Assembly (NCBI GenBank): GCA_015522695.1
Contig: WALT01000002.1
Span: 1 to 64,000 of the forward strand
Source of the DNA: Nitrososphaerota archaeon
Lineage (GTDB): Archaea; Thermoproteota; Nitrososphaeria; Conexivisphaerales; Conexivisphaeraceae
Length of the DNA stretch: 64,000 bases
Direction of reading: 5' to 3'
Shown here: positions 43,795 through 52,903 of the stretch, piece after piece
Layout of the letters: every line of letters begins with the position of its first letter
Position numbering within the stretch: position 1 is the stretch's first letter
Program-made: the position numbers and the translations under genes
The notes under the pieces: generated by a model
What the model was told of the DNA's origin: nothing
What the model saw: only the letters and a program-made list of their open reading frames with translations
Databases searched by the model: none

Positions 43795-44235
43795 CTACTG
43801 CCTAGCGAGCCCCTTGGGGACGAGTAGCTGGGCATATGCGGCTGCCAACGCGCCTCGAGCGTTCTCATAGCTTATCCTCCTATATGCCTCGGTGAACGCA
43901 AGCCATTCGTAACCCGTATGTTCCTCGGAGAGTTCGATCCTATCACAACTCCCTGTGCACTCCATGAGGTAGAATATCACCTCCTTCGTGGTCCATGAAT
44001 CATCATCGCCCTTCAGCTTGTAATGTATGACGTGCCTGAACCCGGACAGCAACCTCAGCTCATCTAAACCCGTCTCCTCATTGACCTCCCTCAATGCCGC
44101 CTGCTCCTCGGTCTCCCCATCATCTATATGTCCCTTCGGAAATCCCCAGAAGCCACGTGCGTTCTTGACCACGAGGAACTCCGGACCACGGCGCCCCCTC
44201 CATCTGAAGATTATGCCGCCAGCTGAGCGCTCCAT
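43795..44235 (-). CDS. Nudix hydrolase, diadenosine tetraphosphatase-like
   Basis: A 146-residue protein with a complete Nudix box: GHIDDGETEEQAALREVNEE followed by TGL. ERSAGGIIFRWRGRRGPEFL at the N-terminus is typical of asymmetrical Ap4A hydrolases of this size. It would remove stray dinucleoside polyphosphates. Convergent with the preceding gene; before the hairpin insertion the two coding regions would have overlapped by about 11 nt. Confidence 0.87.
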   Translation of the reverse strand: MERSAGGIIFRWRGRRGPEFLVVKNARGFWGFPKGHIDDGETEEQAALREVNEETGLDELRLLSGFRHVIHYKLKGDDDSWTTKEVIFYLMECTGSCDRIELSEEHTGYEWLAFTEAYRRISYENARGALAAAYAQLLVPKGLARQ

Positions 44236-44274
44236 GTATTAGCCGAAGTGCACTCTCCTAATTAAGGCTTGCAC

Positions 44275-45405
44275 CTAGGGTACCCCGATGGTGTTCCCGA
44301 CCCCGACGAGCAAAACGGTGTCCCCGGGCTCGCTCTTCTCCTCCAACAGCCTCCTGAACCTCTCCACGGCCAGCGGGACGGCGGCCCTTACCTTCTCATT
44401 CATCTCGGAGACGGCCTCTTTCTCCGACATCTTGACGACTATCGCGTAGAGCGGTATATTTCTCCTCGTGGCTATTGTCTCTATCACAAATCTATCCGTC
44501 CCTGGACCACCCATCGCGACCCCCACTCCCTCCGCTATCGAGCCTGTCTCCTCCCCTTCCAACTTCAGCGCAGCATCGATCGTCACGATAATCCTCGTGC
44601 CCCTGTAGATGTCGAGCACCTTCTCCAGGGCATCACCTAGCCTTCCCACAGTGCCGCCGGGTCCCTCCGCCTTGACCGCTATCACCCGACGACCATCGAT
44701 CGCCTTCTCATAGAAGACGGTATCCTCTGCTATCCTCCGTGGCTTGGATGACCCGATTATATTGCGGACGACCAGGGGGCCCACGGAGTCGCCCACGGGC
44801 TCCCCTTCAGCGAAGGCGTTTATCCCAGAGCCATATGCCTCCGCTGCCTCCATGAGGAAAGGCAGATATATCTGCATGTAGCTGAGCGCGATCAGATCCT
44901 TGTTCTTCTTCGCCGCGATGTAGTAGTGCTGTAGGGTCTTCTTTATGTTCTCGAGCTCTATCGTGAGCTCGAGGAGGTTTGAGAGGTTCTTCTTCGTGGC
45001 CCTCCTGGCGTCTGGCACGAGCATCTCGATCGTCCCCTCTATCTCCTTATCCCTCAACCTGAGCACGTGATCGAGCTTCGGCACGACCTTGTGCGGATCC
45101 AAGGAGATCGGCCTTATCGCGAACACGTTGATGGCCTCATCTATCTCCGATAGCAGCTCGGCTTCATCCCCGGTATAGTGTTCCTTGATGCTGTCCAACA
45201 ACCTCCTCTTGGCGTTCTTACTGAGCTTCTCAACCCTCCTGACATGCTTGCCGAGCTGCCAAAGGAGCGAGGCCAGCTGCAACCTCATCCCATAGAACAG
45301 GAAGACGGCGAATATCGCCAATCCCAACATCGATATTATGTACGCTGTCGGGTCCTCTTCGCCGAAGCCGAACGGTGGGGGCAGGTTCACCTCTCTCCAC
45401 CACAT
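44275..45405 (-). CDS. DUF1512-type membrane-anchored protein
   Basis: A 376-residue protein with one N-terminal membrane segment (AYIISMLGLAIFAVFLFYGM). A helical, basic region follows (LSKNAKRRLLDSIKEH) and then a soluble alpha/beta domain containing TIVIDAA-like strands (IIVTIDAALKLEGEE), GVGVAMGGPGTDRF and a glycine-rich end VLLVGVGNTIGVP. This matches the crenarchaeal DUF1512 family as I know it; function unknown. 28 nt downstream of cysS on the same strand. Confidence 0.7.
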   Translation of the reverse strand: MWWREVNLPPPFGFGEEDPTAYIISMLGLAIFAVFLFYGMRLQLASLLWQLGKHVRRVEKLSKNAKRRLLDSIKEHYTGDEAELLSEIDEAINVFAIRPISLDPHKVVPKLDHVLRLRDKEIEGTIEMLVPDARRATKKNLSNLLELTIELENIKKTLQHYYIAAKKNKDLIALSYMQIYLPFLMEAAEAYGSGINAFAEGEPVGDSVGPLVVRNIIGSSKPRRIAEDTVFYEKAIDGRRVIAVKAEGPGGTVGRLGDALEKVLDIYRGTRIIVTIDAALKLEGEETGSIAEGVGVAMGGPGTDRFVIETIATRRNIPLYAIVVKMSEKEAVSEMNEKVRAAVPLAVERFRRLLEEKSEPGDTVLLVGVGNTIGVP

Positions 45406-45433
45406 GAAGGAACTGATGGATAAATTAAGGTTG

Positions 45434-46828
45434 CTAGAAAGTCCTGCTCCAATCCGGCCTCTCTACCTTCCTCCATGAGCTCCTATCCGGGTAATCGGTG
45501 ATCTCATAGCCCATATCCCTGAGCTTTTCCCTCACCGCATCGGCCTCATCGAACCTCCCCTCCCTTCTCAACATCGTCCTCATCTCGACTAGCCTCTCGA
45601 CCTTCTGGACCTCCTCTGGGCCTGGCTCCAGCAACTTGAACCCCATGATGTCGAACATCGTGGCGAAGGCCTTCGCCACCCCCGTGCTCGAGCCCGTGAG
45701 CTCGTGGGACGCGGCTAGCCTGCCGATGAACCTGGATAGCTTGACGAGGGCGGCTATGGCCGAGGGCGTGTTCAGGTCGTTGCTCAACGCCTCATCGAAC
45801 TCGTCGATCGCTCCATCGACCTCCGAGCTGGAGGTTGGGGGATTCTCCAGCAGCTCATGTGCCGCCGACTCTATTATCCTCCAGTTCTCATGGGCCTTCT
45901 TCAGGCCCTCGAGTGAGAATTCGAGGGGGTTCCTATAATGGGAGGAGAGCAGATACAACCTCAAGGTGTTGGGGCCCCACCACGATATCGCGTCCCTTAT
46001 CCTGATTACGTTCCCGAGCGACTTCGCCATCTTCTCCTTCCTCATGTTCAGCAGCCCCACATGCATCCATACCTTTGAGAGGGGCTTCCCCGTATATGCC
46101 TCGCTCTGCGCTATCTCGTTCTCGTGATGTGGGAATATGAGGTCGGCGCCGCCGCCATGTATCTCTATAGTCTCGCCCAGGTGCGCATGTATCATGGTCG
46201 AGCATTCTATATGCCAGCCTGGCCTTCCCCTTCCCCATGGCGATTCCCATAACGGTCCATCTCCATAGATCTTCCAGAGGGCGAAGTCGGCTGGATCGAG
46301 TTTGTGAGGATCGGGTTCTATCCTAGCCCCTGCCAGAAGCTGCTCCGGCTTCTTCTTCGAGAGCTTCCCGTATTCCGGGAAGCGCGAGACCCTGTAGTAT
46401 ACCCCTGATGGTGTGACGTAGGCATAGCCCCCCTCCACCAACGCCGAGATTATCCTCTGCATGTCGCCCACGTGTTGGGTGGCTCTGGGCATCACGGTCG
46501 GCCTCTTCAAGTTCAGGAGCTGGAAGTCCCTGAGGGCTTCCTCCATGAAAGTCTCGGCCAACTGTGATGGCTCGATGCCGAGCTCGCGGGCCCTCATGAT
46601 TATCTTATCGTCGACGTCCGTGAAGTTCTGGACGTATTTGACGTCGAAGCCCTTGGCTTCGATCAACCTATAGAGGACATCGAAGACGAGGAGGGTCCTC
46701 GCATGGCCTATGTGAACGTAATCGTAGACGGTCAATCCACATACATACATCCTCATCCTCCCAGGAGCCCTGAACTCGACTAGACCACCGGACAGCGTAT
46801 CCTTGATCCTCAGCGAAGGGGAGAGCAT
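45434..46828 (-). CDS. cysS: cysteinyl-tRNA synthetase
   Basis: A 464-residue class I synthetase. CGLTVYDYVHIGHARTLLVF carries the HIGH motif and a zinc cysteine. GRPGWHIECSTMIHAHLG and GGGADLIFPHHENEIAQSEA contain the other zinc ligands. The second signature reads KMAKSLGN, a variant of KMSKS. A C-terminal helical anticodon region ends near PDRSSWRKVER. It follows the GltD-like gene by 6 nt. Confidence 0.95.
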   Translation of the reverse strand: MLSPSLRIKDTLSGGLVEFRAPGRMRMYVCGLTVYDYVHIGHARTLLVFDVLYRLIEAKGFDVKYVQNFTDVDDKIIMRARELGIEPSQLAETFMEEALRDFQLLNLKRPTVMPRATQHVGDMQRIISALVEGGYAYVTPSGVYYRVSRFPEYGKLSKKKPEQLLAGARIEPDPHKLDPADFALWKIYGDGPLWESPWGRGRPGWHIECSTMIHAHLGETIEIHGGGADLIFPHHENEIAQSEAYTGKPLSKVWMHVGLLNMRKEKMAKSLGNVIRIRDAISWWGPNTLRLYLLSSHYRNPLEFSLEGLKKAHENWRIIESAAHELLENPPTSSSEVDGAIDEFDEALSNDLNTPSAIAALVKLSRFIGRLAASHELTGSSTGVAKAFATMFDIMGFKLLEPGPEEVQKVERLVEMRTMLRREGRFDEADAVREKLRDMGYEITDYPDRSSWRKVERPDWSRTF

Positions 46829-46834
46829 CCACAG

Positions 46835-47890
46835 TTAACCTGTCCACTCGCCTGTCTCGAGAAATTCGTGCATCGCAGCCCCAGCGTCCATACCGCTCTT
46901 GAGGGCTGGACCTATTAAACTGGGGCCATGTCTGACATCGCCAGCGGCGAAGACCTTCCTCCTGGTCGTCCTGAACTTGTCGTCCGTCTTTATCGTACCG
47001 TTCCTGTTCAGCTCTATCCCACAACATCCATCCTTAAAAGGCGGCGTCGCCAGTTCACCGGCGGCTATGAGCACGTAGTCCACGTCGATCGTGAACTCGC
47101 TCCCGGGTATCGGCACCGGTCTGGGCCTTCCCTCCGGTACTGGTTCTAGCCTGGTCTTCTGCAGCCTGGCTTCGGTCACCATGCCCGAATCGTCCCCGAT
47201 GAATTCCACGGGTATCGTAAGCTCGAGGGTCTCAGCGCCCAGGTCCCTCTCCAATCTGTTGAACTCCCTTGCACCCATCGGCGCCTCGTTCCTGGTCCTC
47301 CTGTAAGAGAGGTAGACCTTCTCGATCCCATATCTATCCTTGGCATATCTCAATGGGACCTCGACGGAGTCCACAGCCGTCAGGCCGCCGCCTATGACTA
47401 GTCCTCTATGGCCAAGCGGGGGGACCGAATCCCAGCCCGTGTAGCTCAGCTGGGCGTTATAGAACTCTATCAACCACTCCAGGGCCTTGTACACCTTCCC
47501 CAGGTCCTCACCTGGAACGCCAAGGCTCCTGGAGTCCCACGTTCCTGTGGACAGTAGGATGGCATCGTAATCCTTCACAAGGTCCTCGAGCGACTTCCCA
47601 TCCTCGGGCACGACCGAGTTGTACACCTTCGTGTTCAGGTGAAACACGACGTCGGCTCCCTTCAATTCCTCGACGCCTTTCCTCACCGACGCCTTCGGGA
47701 CGTGATATTCAGGGATGCCGAATATCATCAATCCACCAGGCTCGGGCATCATATCGTAGACCTCGACCGTGTGGCCCTTACACCTGAGAACGCCAGCGGC
47801 AGCAAGGCCAGCTGGGCCAGCTCCTATTATCGCGACCCTCTTGCCGGTGAGTTGGGGTATCGCGTCCTTCCTGCATCTCAGAAACCTCAT
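46835..47890 (-). CDS. GltD-like NAD(P)H-dependent flavin oxidoreductase
   Basis: A 351-residue protein with two dinucleotide sites: FAD motif VAIIGAGPAGLAAAGVLRCK and NAD(P) motif GLVIGGGLTAVDSVEVPLRY. It ends FAAGDVRHGPSLIGPALKSG. It corresponds to the flavin part of the glutamate synthase small subunit, but the N-terminal Fe-S dicluster domain is absent; only a short stretch with CRKDAIPQ precedes the FAD site. No glutamate synthase large subunit is nearby, so the electron acceptor is unknown. Confidence 0.85.
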   Translation of the reverse strand: MRFLRCRKDAIPQLTGKRVAIIGAGPAGLAAAGVLRCKGHTVEVYDMMPEPGGLMIFGIPEYHVPKASVRKGVEELKGADVVFHLNTKVYNSVVPEDGKSLEDLVKDYDAILLSTGTWDSRSLGVPGEDLGKVYKALEWLIEFYNAQLSYTGWDSVPPLGHRGLVIGGGLTAVDSVEVPLRYAKDRYGIEKVYLSYRRTRNEAPMGAREFNRLERDLGAETLELTIPVEFIGDDSGMVTEARLQKTRLEPVPEGRPRPVPIPGSEFTIDVDYVLIAAGELATPPFKDGCCGIELNRNGTIKTDDKFRTTRRKVFAAGDVRHGPSLIGPALKSGMDAGAAMHEFLETGEWTG

Positions 47891-47935
47891 GGTTCTGACA
47901 CCGCGTATCGGCTCGTGTTAATGGAGATAAATGTC

Positions 47936-49159
47936 TTATGTGGCTCTGGAGAGCCTGGGGACGTCGACATATGTCGAGTGCTTAGTCCTCTCCCAAACCC
48001 TCTTGGAGCGGAACAGGTGCTTGAAGACAGCTATCGTCGCAGCCGCCGTGAGCAGAAGCCCATAGGGGATTATCATCGGGGTGAACATGGAATCCCTGGC
48101 ATAATAACCTCCAGCCCTCCTCATCGCATATGAGAACGCCGAGAGCACGATCAGGGCGGCTGCGACGGCGAAGAGGACGGCGAGGGGAGGGGTTATCAAA
48201 GCCTGGAGCGCCAGCGGTGCAAGCACGATGTTGACCAGGCCGAGAAGGGTGAAGATCGGGGATGAGAACAGAAGCGTCATGTCCAGGCTGTGCTTGAGTG
48301 GGGCCGAGACGAGTCTGCGGGCGTTCGAGAGCAAGGAGTCCAGATAGCCCCTATACCATCTGATCCTCTGCTTAAACAGGCCTCGCATGCTCGCCGGCGC
48401 CGACAGCCACACGTAACCATCGAAGAAGGCCGGTCTCACGCCCATGGAGGCCAGCCTGACCGTCAACTCGGCATCCTCCGCCAACACCCCCTCCTTGAAG
48501 CCGCCTAAATCCATCAGGAACCTCCTCTCGATCGCGAAGTTGAACCCAGGAAGGGGACACGCCAGACCGAGCCTCGACCTACCTGCACACATGAGCCTCC
48601 ACAGGAACTCCTCGAAGACTATCATCCTAGGGACGAAGCCCTCCCGGGCGTTGAGTATTCGATAGTAACCGGCCATCGCCCTGGACCCGGAGGAATACAT
48701 CTTCGCTATCTTGAGGAGGGCCTTCTCCTCCGGTATCGTGTCGGCGTCCACCACGTAGATCAAGTCGCCCTTGAGCCTGTTCATCACCCTGTTCAGCGCT
48801 GCCGCCTTGCTGCCGGCCCTCCTCAGATGATATATGTGCATCCAGCTCCTCGATGAGGCCAATTCCCTCAGCTTCTCCAGCGTCCTGTCGGTAGAGCCGT
48901 CCTCCACGAAGACCGCTTCGAACCTGTCCTTGGGATACTCCAGCCTTTCAAGGGCATCCACTAGCCTTCCCACGACGTCCTCCTCGTTCCTGACGGCCAC
49001 GGCCACGCTTATCGTTGGAAAAGCACCCGGCTCCGGAGGATCGTCCTTTCCATCGCCCAGGACCTCTATTCCACCGGTGACTATAGTCAATCCCCAGTAG
49101 ATGGAGTACAGGCTCAACAACGTTCCGAGGACCATTGAGAGCAGTTGCAGGATGAACAA
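47936..49159 (-). CDS. membrane glycosyltransferase family 2
   Basis: A 407-residue processive-type GT2. An N-terminal helix is followed by ISVAVAVRNEEDVVGRLVDA, VEDGSTDRTLEKLRELASS, VVDADTIPEEKAL (DxD), GVLAEDAELTVRLASMG and QRIRWYRGYLDSL (QxxRW). Four C-terminal membrane helices follow. This is the layout of hyaluronan/cellulose synthase-like and dolichol-linked sugar polymer enzymes. Product unknown; surface polysaccharide is plausible. It starts 3 nt behind the macro-domain gene. Confidence 0.88.
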   Translation of the reverse strand: MFILQLLSMVLGTLLSLYSIYWGLTIVTGGIEVLGDGKDDPPEPGAFPTISVAVAVRNEEDVVGRLVDALERLEYPKDRFEAVFVEDGSTDRTLEKLRELASSRSWMHIYHLRRAGSKAAALNRVMNRLKGDLIYVVDADTIPEEKALLKIAKMYSSGSRAMAGYYRILNAREGFVPRMIVFEEFLWRLMCAGRSRLGLACPLPGFNFAIERRFLMDLGGFKEGVLAEDAELTVRLASMGVRPAFFDGYVWLSAPASMRGLFKQRIRWYRGYLDSLLSNARRLVSAPLKHSLDMTLLFSSPIFTLLGLVNIVLAPLALQALITPPLAVLFAVAAALIVLSAFSYAMRRAGGYYARDSMFTPMIIPYGLLLTAAATIAVFKHLFRSKRVWERTKHSTYVDVPRLSRAT

Positions 49160-49161
49160 GG

Positions 49162-49710
49162 CTAGCCCACCAGTTCCTCCAGGACGTTGGAGAACATGGA
49201 GAAGGTATCACCGTACAGGCAGAAGATGATCCGCGGGATCGCACATGAACCGCCCCTGATGTAGTCGAGGGCCGCTGAGAGAAGGCTTCTGGCGCTGATA
49301 TCCTCCGGAACGCCGAATATCCCAGCCGATATCGCTGGGAACGCTATGCTCTTGACCCCATGCTCCTCCGCCAACCTCATGCTGCTGTTAAACGCCCGCC
49401 TCAGCTTATCGCCCTCTTCTCCCTCCCCCCACACAGGTCCAACAGCGTGTATCACGTACTTGGCACCCAGAAGGCCCGCCCCGGTTATCGCAGCCCCGCC
49501 GACCGGAACAGGACCATGTTCGGCTATCCATGTTTCACATTCCCTCTGGATCCCTGGGCCCCCCTTCCTCGCTATAGCCCCAGCGACGCCACCGCCCATC
49601 CTCAGATGGCTATTGGCTGCGTTGACGATGGCATCGACCTCGAGCTCCGTTATGTCCCCCTCGACCAGTTCCATCACGCAACCGCCGACCTCTATCTTGT
49701 CTCTACCCAC
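49162..49710 (-). CDS. macro-domain ADP-ribose-binding protein
   Basis: About 182 residues. VEGDITELEVDAIVNAANSH, LRMGGGVAGAIARKGG, YVIHAVGPVWGEG and SIAFPAISAGIFGVP are the ADP-ribose binding loops of the macro domain. Relatives deacetylate O-acetyl-ADP-ribose or remove ADP-ribose. The GTG at 49710 is chosen because TATTTAAACT (49740-49731 on the minus strand) predicts transcription starting at about 49709, and the resulting VGRDKIEVGGC strand aligns with archaeal homologues. An ATG at 49674 is the alternative. Confidence 0.85.
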   Translation of the reverse strand: MGRDKIEVGGCVMELVEGDITELEVDAIVNAANSHLRMGGGVAGAIARKGGPGIQRECETWIAEHGPVPVGGAAITGAGLLGAKYVIHAVGPVWGEGEEGDKLRRAFNSSMRLAEEHGVKSIAFPAISAGIFGVPEDISARSLLSAALDYIRGGSCAIPRIIFCLYGDTFSMFSNVLEELVG

Positions 49711-49730
49711 ATATAACCCGAGGACGGGAG

Positions 49731-49764
49731 AGTTTAAATAATGTTGTTCCCTCCCGTGAGGGAG
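49731..49764. promoter_or_regulatory. macro-gene TATA box and adjoining hairpin
   Basis: TATTTAAACT on the minus strand serves the macro-domain gene. Next to it the perfect inverted repeat CTCCC-GTGA-GGGAG (49751-49764) lies between the divergent macro and aspartate-kinase starts. It is smaller than the hairpins at 20.0, 29.0 and 43.7 kb and differs in loop sequence. It may be an operator or chance. Confidence 0.4.
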
Positions 49765-49809
49765 CAGGGGATCGAATCGAGATGAACAGGGGGGATTCAA
49801 TTTTCAGAG

Positions 49810-51039
49810 GTGAACGAGTTTATACGCACATCCAAGGACTCGAACAGTAGACCCCTGATAGTGGTCAAGTTAGGTGGCTCCATATTATCGAGCGATGAAG
49901 ACATGGCGAAGGCTGCCAAGTTCGTGAGGAGGGCGGTCGATGAGGGGCGCGATGTCGTCGTCGTCGTGTCCGCCATGAAGGGGGTTACGGATGGGCTCGT
50001 CGAGAGGGCCAAGGGGGTGAACCCGAACACACCACCGGACCTGATGGCCGAGATAATGACGATGGGCGAGAGGATAAGCGCCAGGCTTTTCGCAGCAGCT
50101 CTACAGGTGGAGGGCCTCGAGCCATCGATGATAGATCCGGACAGCGAGTCTTGGCCCATAATCAGCTCCGGCGACCCTGTCGATGCAGAGGTGCTCTACG
50201 AGGAGACGGAGAGATCCTCCAAGGGGCTCCTTCAAAGGATAGAAGGGAGGAGGGTTCCAGTCGTGTGTGGATTCATAGGGAAGACTCCCGATGGCAGGAT
50301 CCAAGCCTTGGGTCGAGGGGGAAGCGACACGACGGCCGTAGTCCTGGCGAGCGCCCTGGGAGCTGAAGAGGTGGTGCTGGTGAAGGACGTCGGCGGGGTG
50401 ATGAGCGGCGATCCGAGGAGGGCTGATGGCGTGATACCGGTCGATGAGCTGGATTCGGAGGAGGCGTTGGCCCTGAGCCTCGGCGGCTCTAAGCTGATAC
50501 ATCACAAGGCCTTCAGGTATCTCAGGAACGATGTAAAGATAAGGGTGGTGGGGCTCGAGGAGGGGATCGATGGAGGCACCGTGATAGAGGATGCACAACC
50601 TCTTCTGGCAATCGAGAAGGACGAAGGGCCTATATCGATGATAACGGTCGTGGGCAACGGGATCGGGGATGGGCTGGGCATTCTGTTAGAGGCCGTGCGG
50701 AAGGCCGGAGGACAGCTCGTCTCGCTCTCCCTGGCTGAGAAAGCCGCCATACTTTACGTCAAGGGTGACAAGGATATCTATGGGGCCGTCCATGAGGATG
50801 CCGTGAAGAGCGGGATCGGGAAGGCGGTCAGCCTATTTGAGGGGCTTGCTAGGATCGTGATAAAGGGGAAGGCGTTGGAGACGATACCGGGCTATATCTC
50901 GAGGGTCGTGAACCCGCTGACCGAGAACAAGATGAACATATATGGGCTATACACGATCGCGAGCAGCGTGAGGTTGTTCGTCGACTCGAGGTCGGTGGAT
51001 GAAGTCGAGAAGCTCATAAGGGTCTCGCTGGAGGTGTAG
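49810..51039 (+). CDS. lysC: aspartate kinase (aromatic cluster copy)
   Basis: A 409-residue aspartokinase with GTG start: LIVVKLGGSILSSDEDMAKA, ALGRGGSDTTAVVLASALGA and VLVKDVGGVMSGDPRRADG. A shorter, diverged ACT region follows (SMITVVGNGIGDGLGILLEA). The canonical KFGGTSV is KLGGSIL here. It is first in a run leading to aspartate semialdehyde and then to aromatic amino acids, so it may be controlled independently of the threonine-cluster kinase. The ASA dehydrogenase gene follows after 4 nt. Confidence 0.9.
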   Translation: MNEFIRTSKDSNSRPLIVVKLGGSILSSDEDMAKAAKFVRRAVDEGRDVVVVVSAMKGVTDGLVERAKGVNPNTPPDLMAEIMTMGERISARLFAAALQVEGLEPSMIDPDSESWPIISSGDPVDAEVLYEETERSSKGLLQRIEGRRVPVVCGFIGKTPDGRIQALGRGGSDTTAVVLASALGAEEVVLVKDVGGVMSGDPRRADGVIPVDELDSEEALALSLGGSKLIHHKAFRYLRNDVKIRVVGLEEGIDGGTVIEDAQPLLAIEKDEGPISMITVVGNGIGDGLGILLEAVRKAGGQLVSLSLAEKAAILYVKGDKDIYGAVHEDAVKSGIGKAVSLFEGLARIVIKGKALETIPGYISRVVNPLTENKMNIYGLYTIASSVRLFVDSRSVDEVEKLIRVSLEV

Positions 51040-51043
51040 CGAT

Positions 51044-52102
51044 CTGGGGAAGCTCAAGGTCACGATACTCGGGGTCACGGGGATGGTCGGCCAACAGTAC
51101 GTGCGCATGTTGGAGGATCATCCGTGGTTCGAGGCGACGAGGTTCGTCGGCGGCAGGAGCGCTGGAAGGCTTTATGGGGAGACCGTCGAGTGGATGGGGG
51201 AATATGAGCCGCCAGCCAGGATGATGGAAATGCCGGTCGAGATGGCGGAACCGGAGAAGGAGGACGCCGACCTTGTCTTCAGCTGTCTGCCATCGGACGT
51301 CGCGAGGGAGCTCGAACCCCGCTATGCGTCCAGGCTTCCCACGGTGAGCGACGCGAGCGCCCACCGCATGGAGCCTGATGTCCCGCTCGTGATACCGGAG
51401 GTCAACGCACGACATCTGAGGCTCCTGGAGAAGCAGAAGGAGAATAGAGGGTGGAATGGATGGATAGTCACAAGCCCCAACTGTACGACGACAGGCCTCG
51501 CGATCGCCTTGAAACCCCTTCATGATGAATATAAATTGAGGAAGGTCGTCGTGGCCACGTTGCAGGCGCTCAGTGGGGCTGGCTATCCCGGAGTCCCGGC
51601 GTTGAGGATCGTGGATAACGTGTTGCCCTATATCAAGGACGAGGAGGAGAAGGTCGAGAGGGAGATCAGGAAGCTCATGGGATCCTTCGACGGCGATGGA
51701 GTGAAGCCCGCCGACGACATATCGATAGCTCCGATGGTACACAGGGTCCCGACGTTGGATGGACATCTGGAGAGCTTGTACATAGAGGCCGAGAGGCCGA
51801 TAGATCCCGAGGAGGCCAAACAGATAATGAGGGACTTCAAGGCCGAGCCGCAGGAGATGAAGCTGCCGACCGCCCCTGAGAGGCCGATAATCGTCATGGA
51901 GGAGGACGATAGGCCGCAGCCGAGGCTCGATAGGAACAAGGGCAGCGTGCAGGGGATGAGCACGGTCGTCGGAAGGGTCAGGAGAGGGGTCGACAGGTAC
52001 TCGCTCAGGTTCACGCTCGTGAGCCATAACACGATCAGGGGCGCGGCCGGGAACGCGATACTCATAGCGGAGATGTTGCACGAATTGGGGTATTTGGGGT
52101 GA
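51044..52102 (+). CDS. asd: aspartate-semialdehyde dehydrogenase, probable CTG start
   Basis: About 352 residues. The NADP loop LGVTGMVGQQYVRML requires residues upstream of the first ATG (51083). No ATG, GTG or TTG lies in frame between the upstream stop and that point, but CTG at 51044 sits 7 nt after a strong GGAGGTG (51030-51036) and gives MGKLKVTILGVTGMVGQ, a family-like start. Catalytic Cys lies in SPNCTTTGLAIALKPL, the His region in LSGAGYPGVPALRIVDN, and the end is NTIRGAAGNAILIAEML. It supplies aspartate semialdehyde to the next gene product. Confidence 0.9.
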   Translation: MGKLKVTILGVTGMVGQQYVRMLEDHPWFEATRFVGGRSAGRLYGETVEWMGEYEPPARMMEMPVEMAEPEKEDADLVFSCLPSDVARELEPRYASRLPTVSDASAHRMEPDVPLVIPEVNARHLRLLEKQKENRGWNGWIVTSPNCTTTGLAIALKPLHDEYKLRKVVVATLQALSGAGYPGVPALRIVDNVLPYIKDEEEKVEREIRKLMGSFDGDGVKPADDISIAPMVHRVPTLDGHLESLYIEAERPIDPEEAKQIMRDFKAEPQEMKLPTAPERPIIVMEEDDRPQPRLDRNKGSVQGMSTVVGRVRRGVDRYSLRFTLVSHNTIRGAAGNAILIAEMLHELGYLG

Positions 52103-52106
52103 TAGA

Positions 52107-52898
52107 TTGAACGGGAAGTTGGCCAGGATCAATAGGATATCGAGGAAAGGACTCTTCCTCTGCATCCCCATGGACCATGGAGTTACGAGTGGACCGATAC
52201 CAGGCATCGATAGGATATTCGACGTCGTCGAGGAGGTCGAGAGGGGTGGAGCCACCTGTGTGATAATGCATAAAGGGATGATCAAGGCCCTACCAGAACC
52301 GCCGGCCCTGGGGGTGATCATGCACCTATCCGCCAGCACCTCCCTGGGGCCAGATCCCAATTATAAGGTCAGGTCTGGATGCGTTGAGGAGGCCATAAGG
52401 CTGGGGGCTGACGCCGTATCCGTGCACGTGAACATCGGGGCGAAGGAGGAGCCGGAGATGTTGTACGAACTTGGATATGTGGCCGGCGCGGCCGACGAAT
52501 GGGGCCTGCCGCTGTTAGCCATGATGTATCCGCGGGGCGAAAATATAGAGAGCCCGACGAGGCCGACCACGATAGCTCATGTGGCCAGGATAGGGGCGGA
52601 GCTGGGTGCAGATATCGTTAAGACGGTGTACACGGGGGACGAGGAGAGCTTCCGATCGCTCACGAGGAGCACACAGGTTCCCGTCGTGATAGCTGGAGGG
52701 CCCAAGATGGACACGGATAGGGACGTCCTTCAACTCGTTAGGGATGCGTTGGACGCTGGAGCCGCCGGTGTGGCCTTCGGCCGCAACGTATTCCAGCACA
52801 GGAGCCCCGAGGCCATCACGAGGGCGATAGCCGAGATAATATTCGATAACGTCGACGTATCCAAGGCGTTACAGGACCTGGAGAGGGGATCAAGCTGA
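52107..52898 (+). CDS. aroA': 2-amino-3,7-dideoxy-D-threo-hept-6-ulosonate synthase (archaeal aromatic entry enzyme)
   Basis: A 263-residue class I aldolase-type barrel with TTG start. CIPMDHGVTSGPIPGIDRIF and MHKGMIKALPEP form the front of the barrel. DIVKTVYTGDEESFRSLTRS carries the Schiff-base lysine. VVIAGGPKMDTDRDVLQLV and AAGVAFGRNVFQH bind phosphate. It condenses aspartate semialdehyde with a keto-sugar phosphate in the DAHP-independent shikimate route. Directly downstream of the genes that make aspartate semialdehyde. Confidence 0.9.
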   Translation: MNGKLARINRISRKGLFLCIPMDHGVTSGPIPGIDRIFDVVEEVERGGATCVIMHKGMIKALPEPPALGVIMHLSASTSLGPDPNYKVRSGCVEEAIRLGADAVSVHVNIGAKEEPEMLYELGYVAGAADEWGLPLLAMMYPRGENIESPTRPTTIAHVARIGAELGADIVKTVYTGDEESFRSLTRSTQVPVVIAGGPKMDTDRDVLQLVRDALDAGAAGVAFGRNVFQHRSPEAITRAIAEIIFDNVDVSKALQDLERGSS

Positions 52899-52903
52899 AG
52901 AAG

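Noticed and set aside
49751-49764. Membership of the CTCCC hairpin in the dispersed hairpin family
   Set aside because: The stem is 5 bp and the loop is GTGA, without the GTTGAC left flank or CTTTC right flank.
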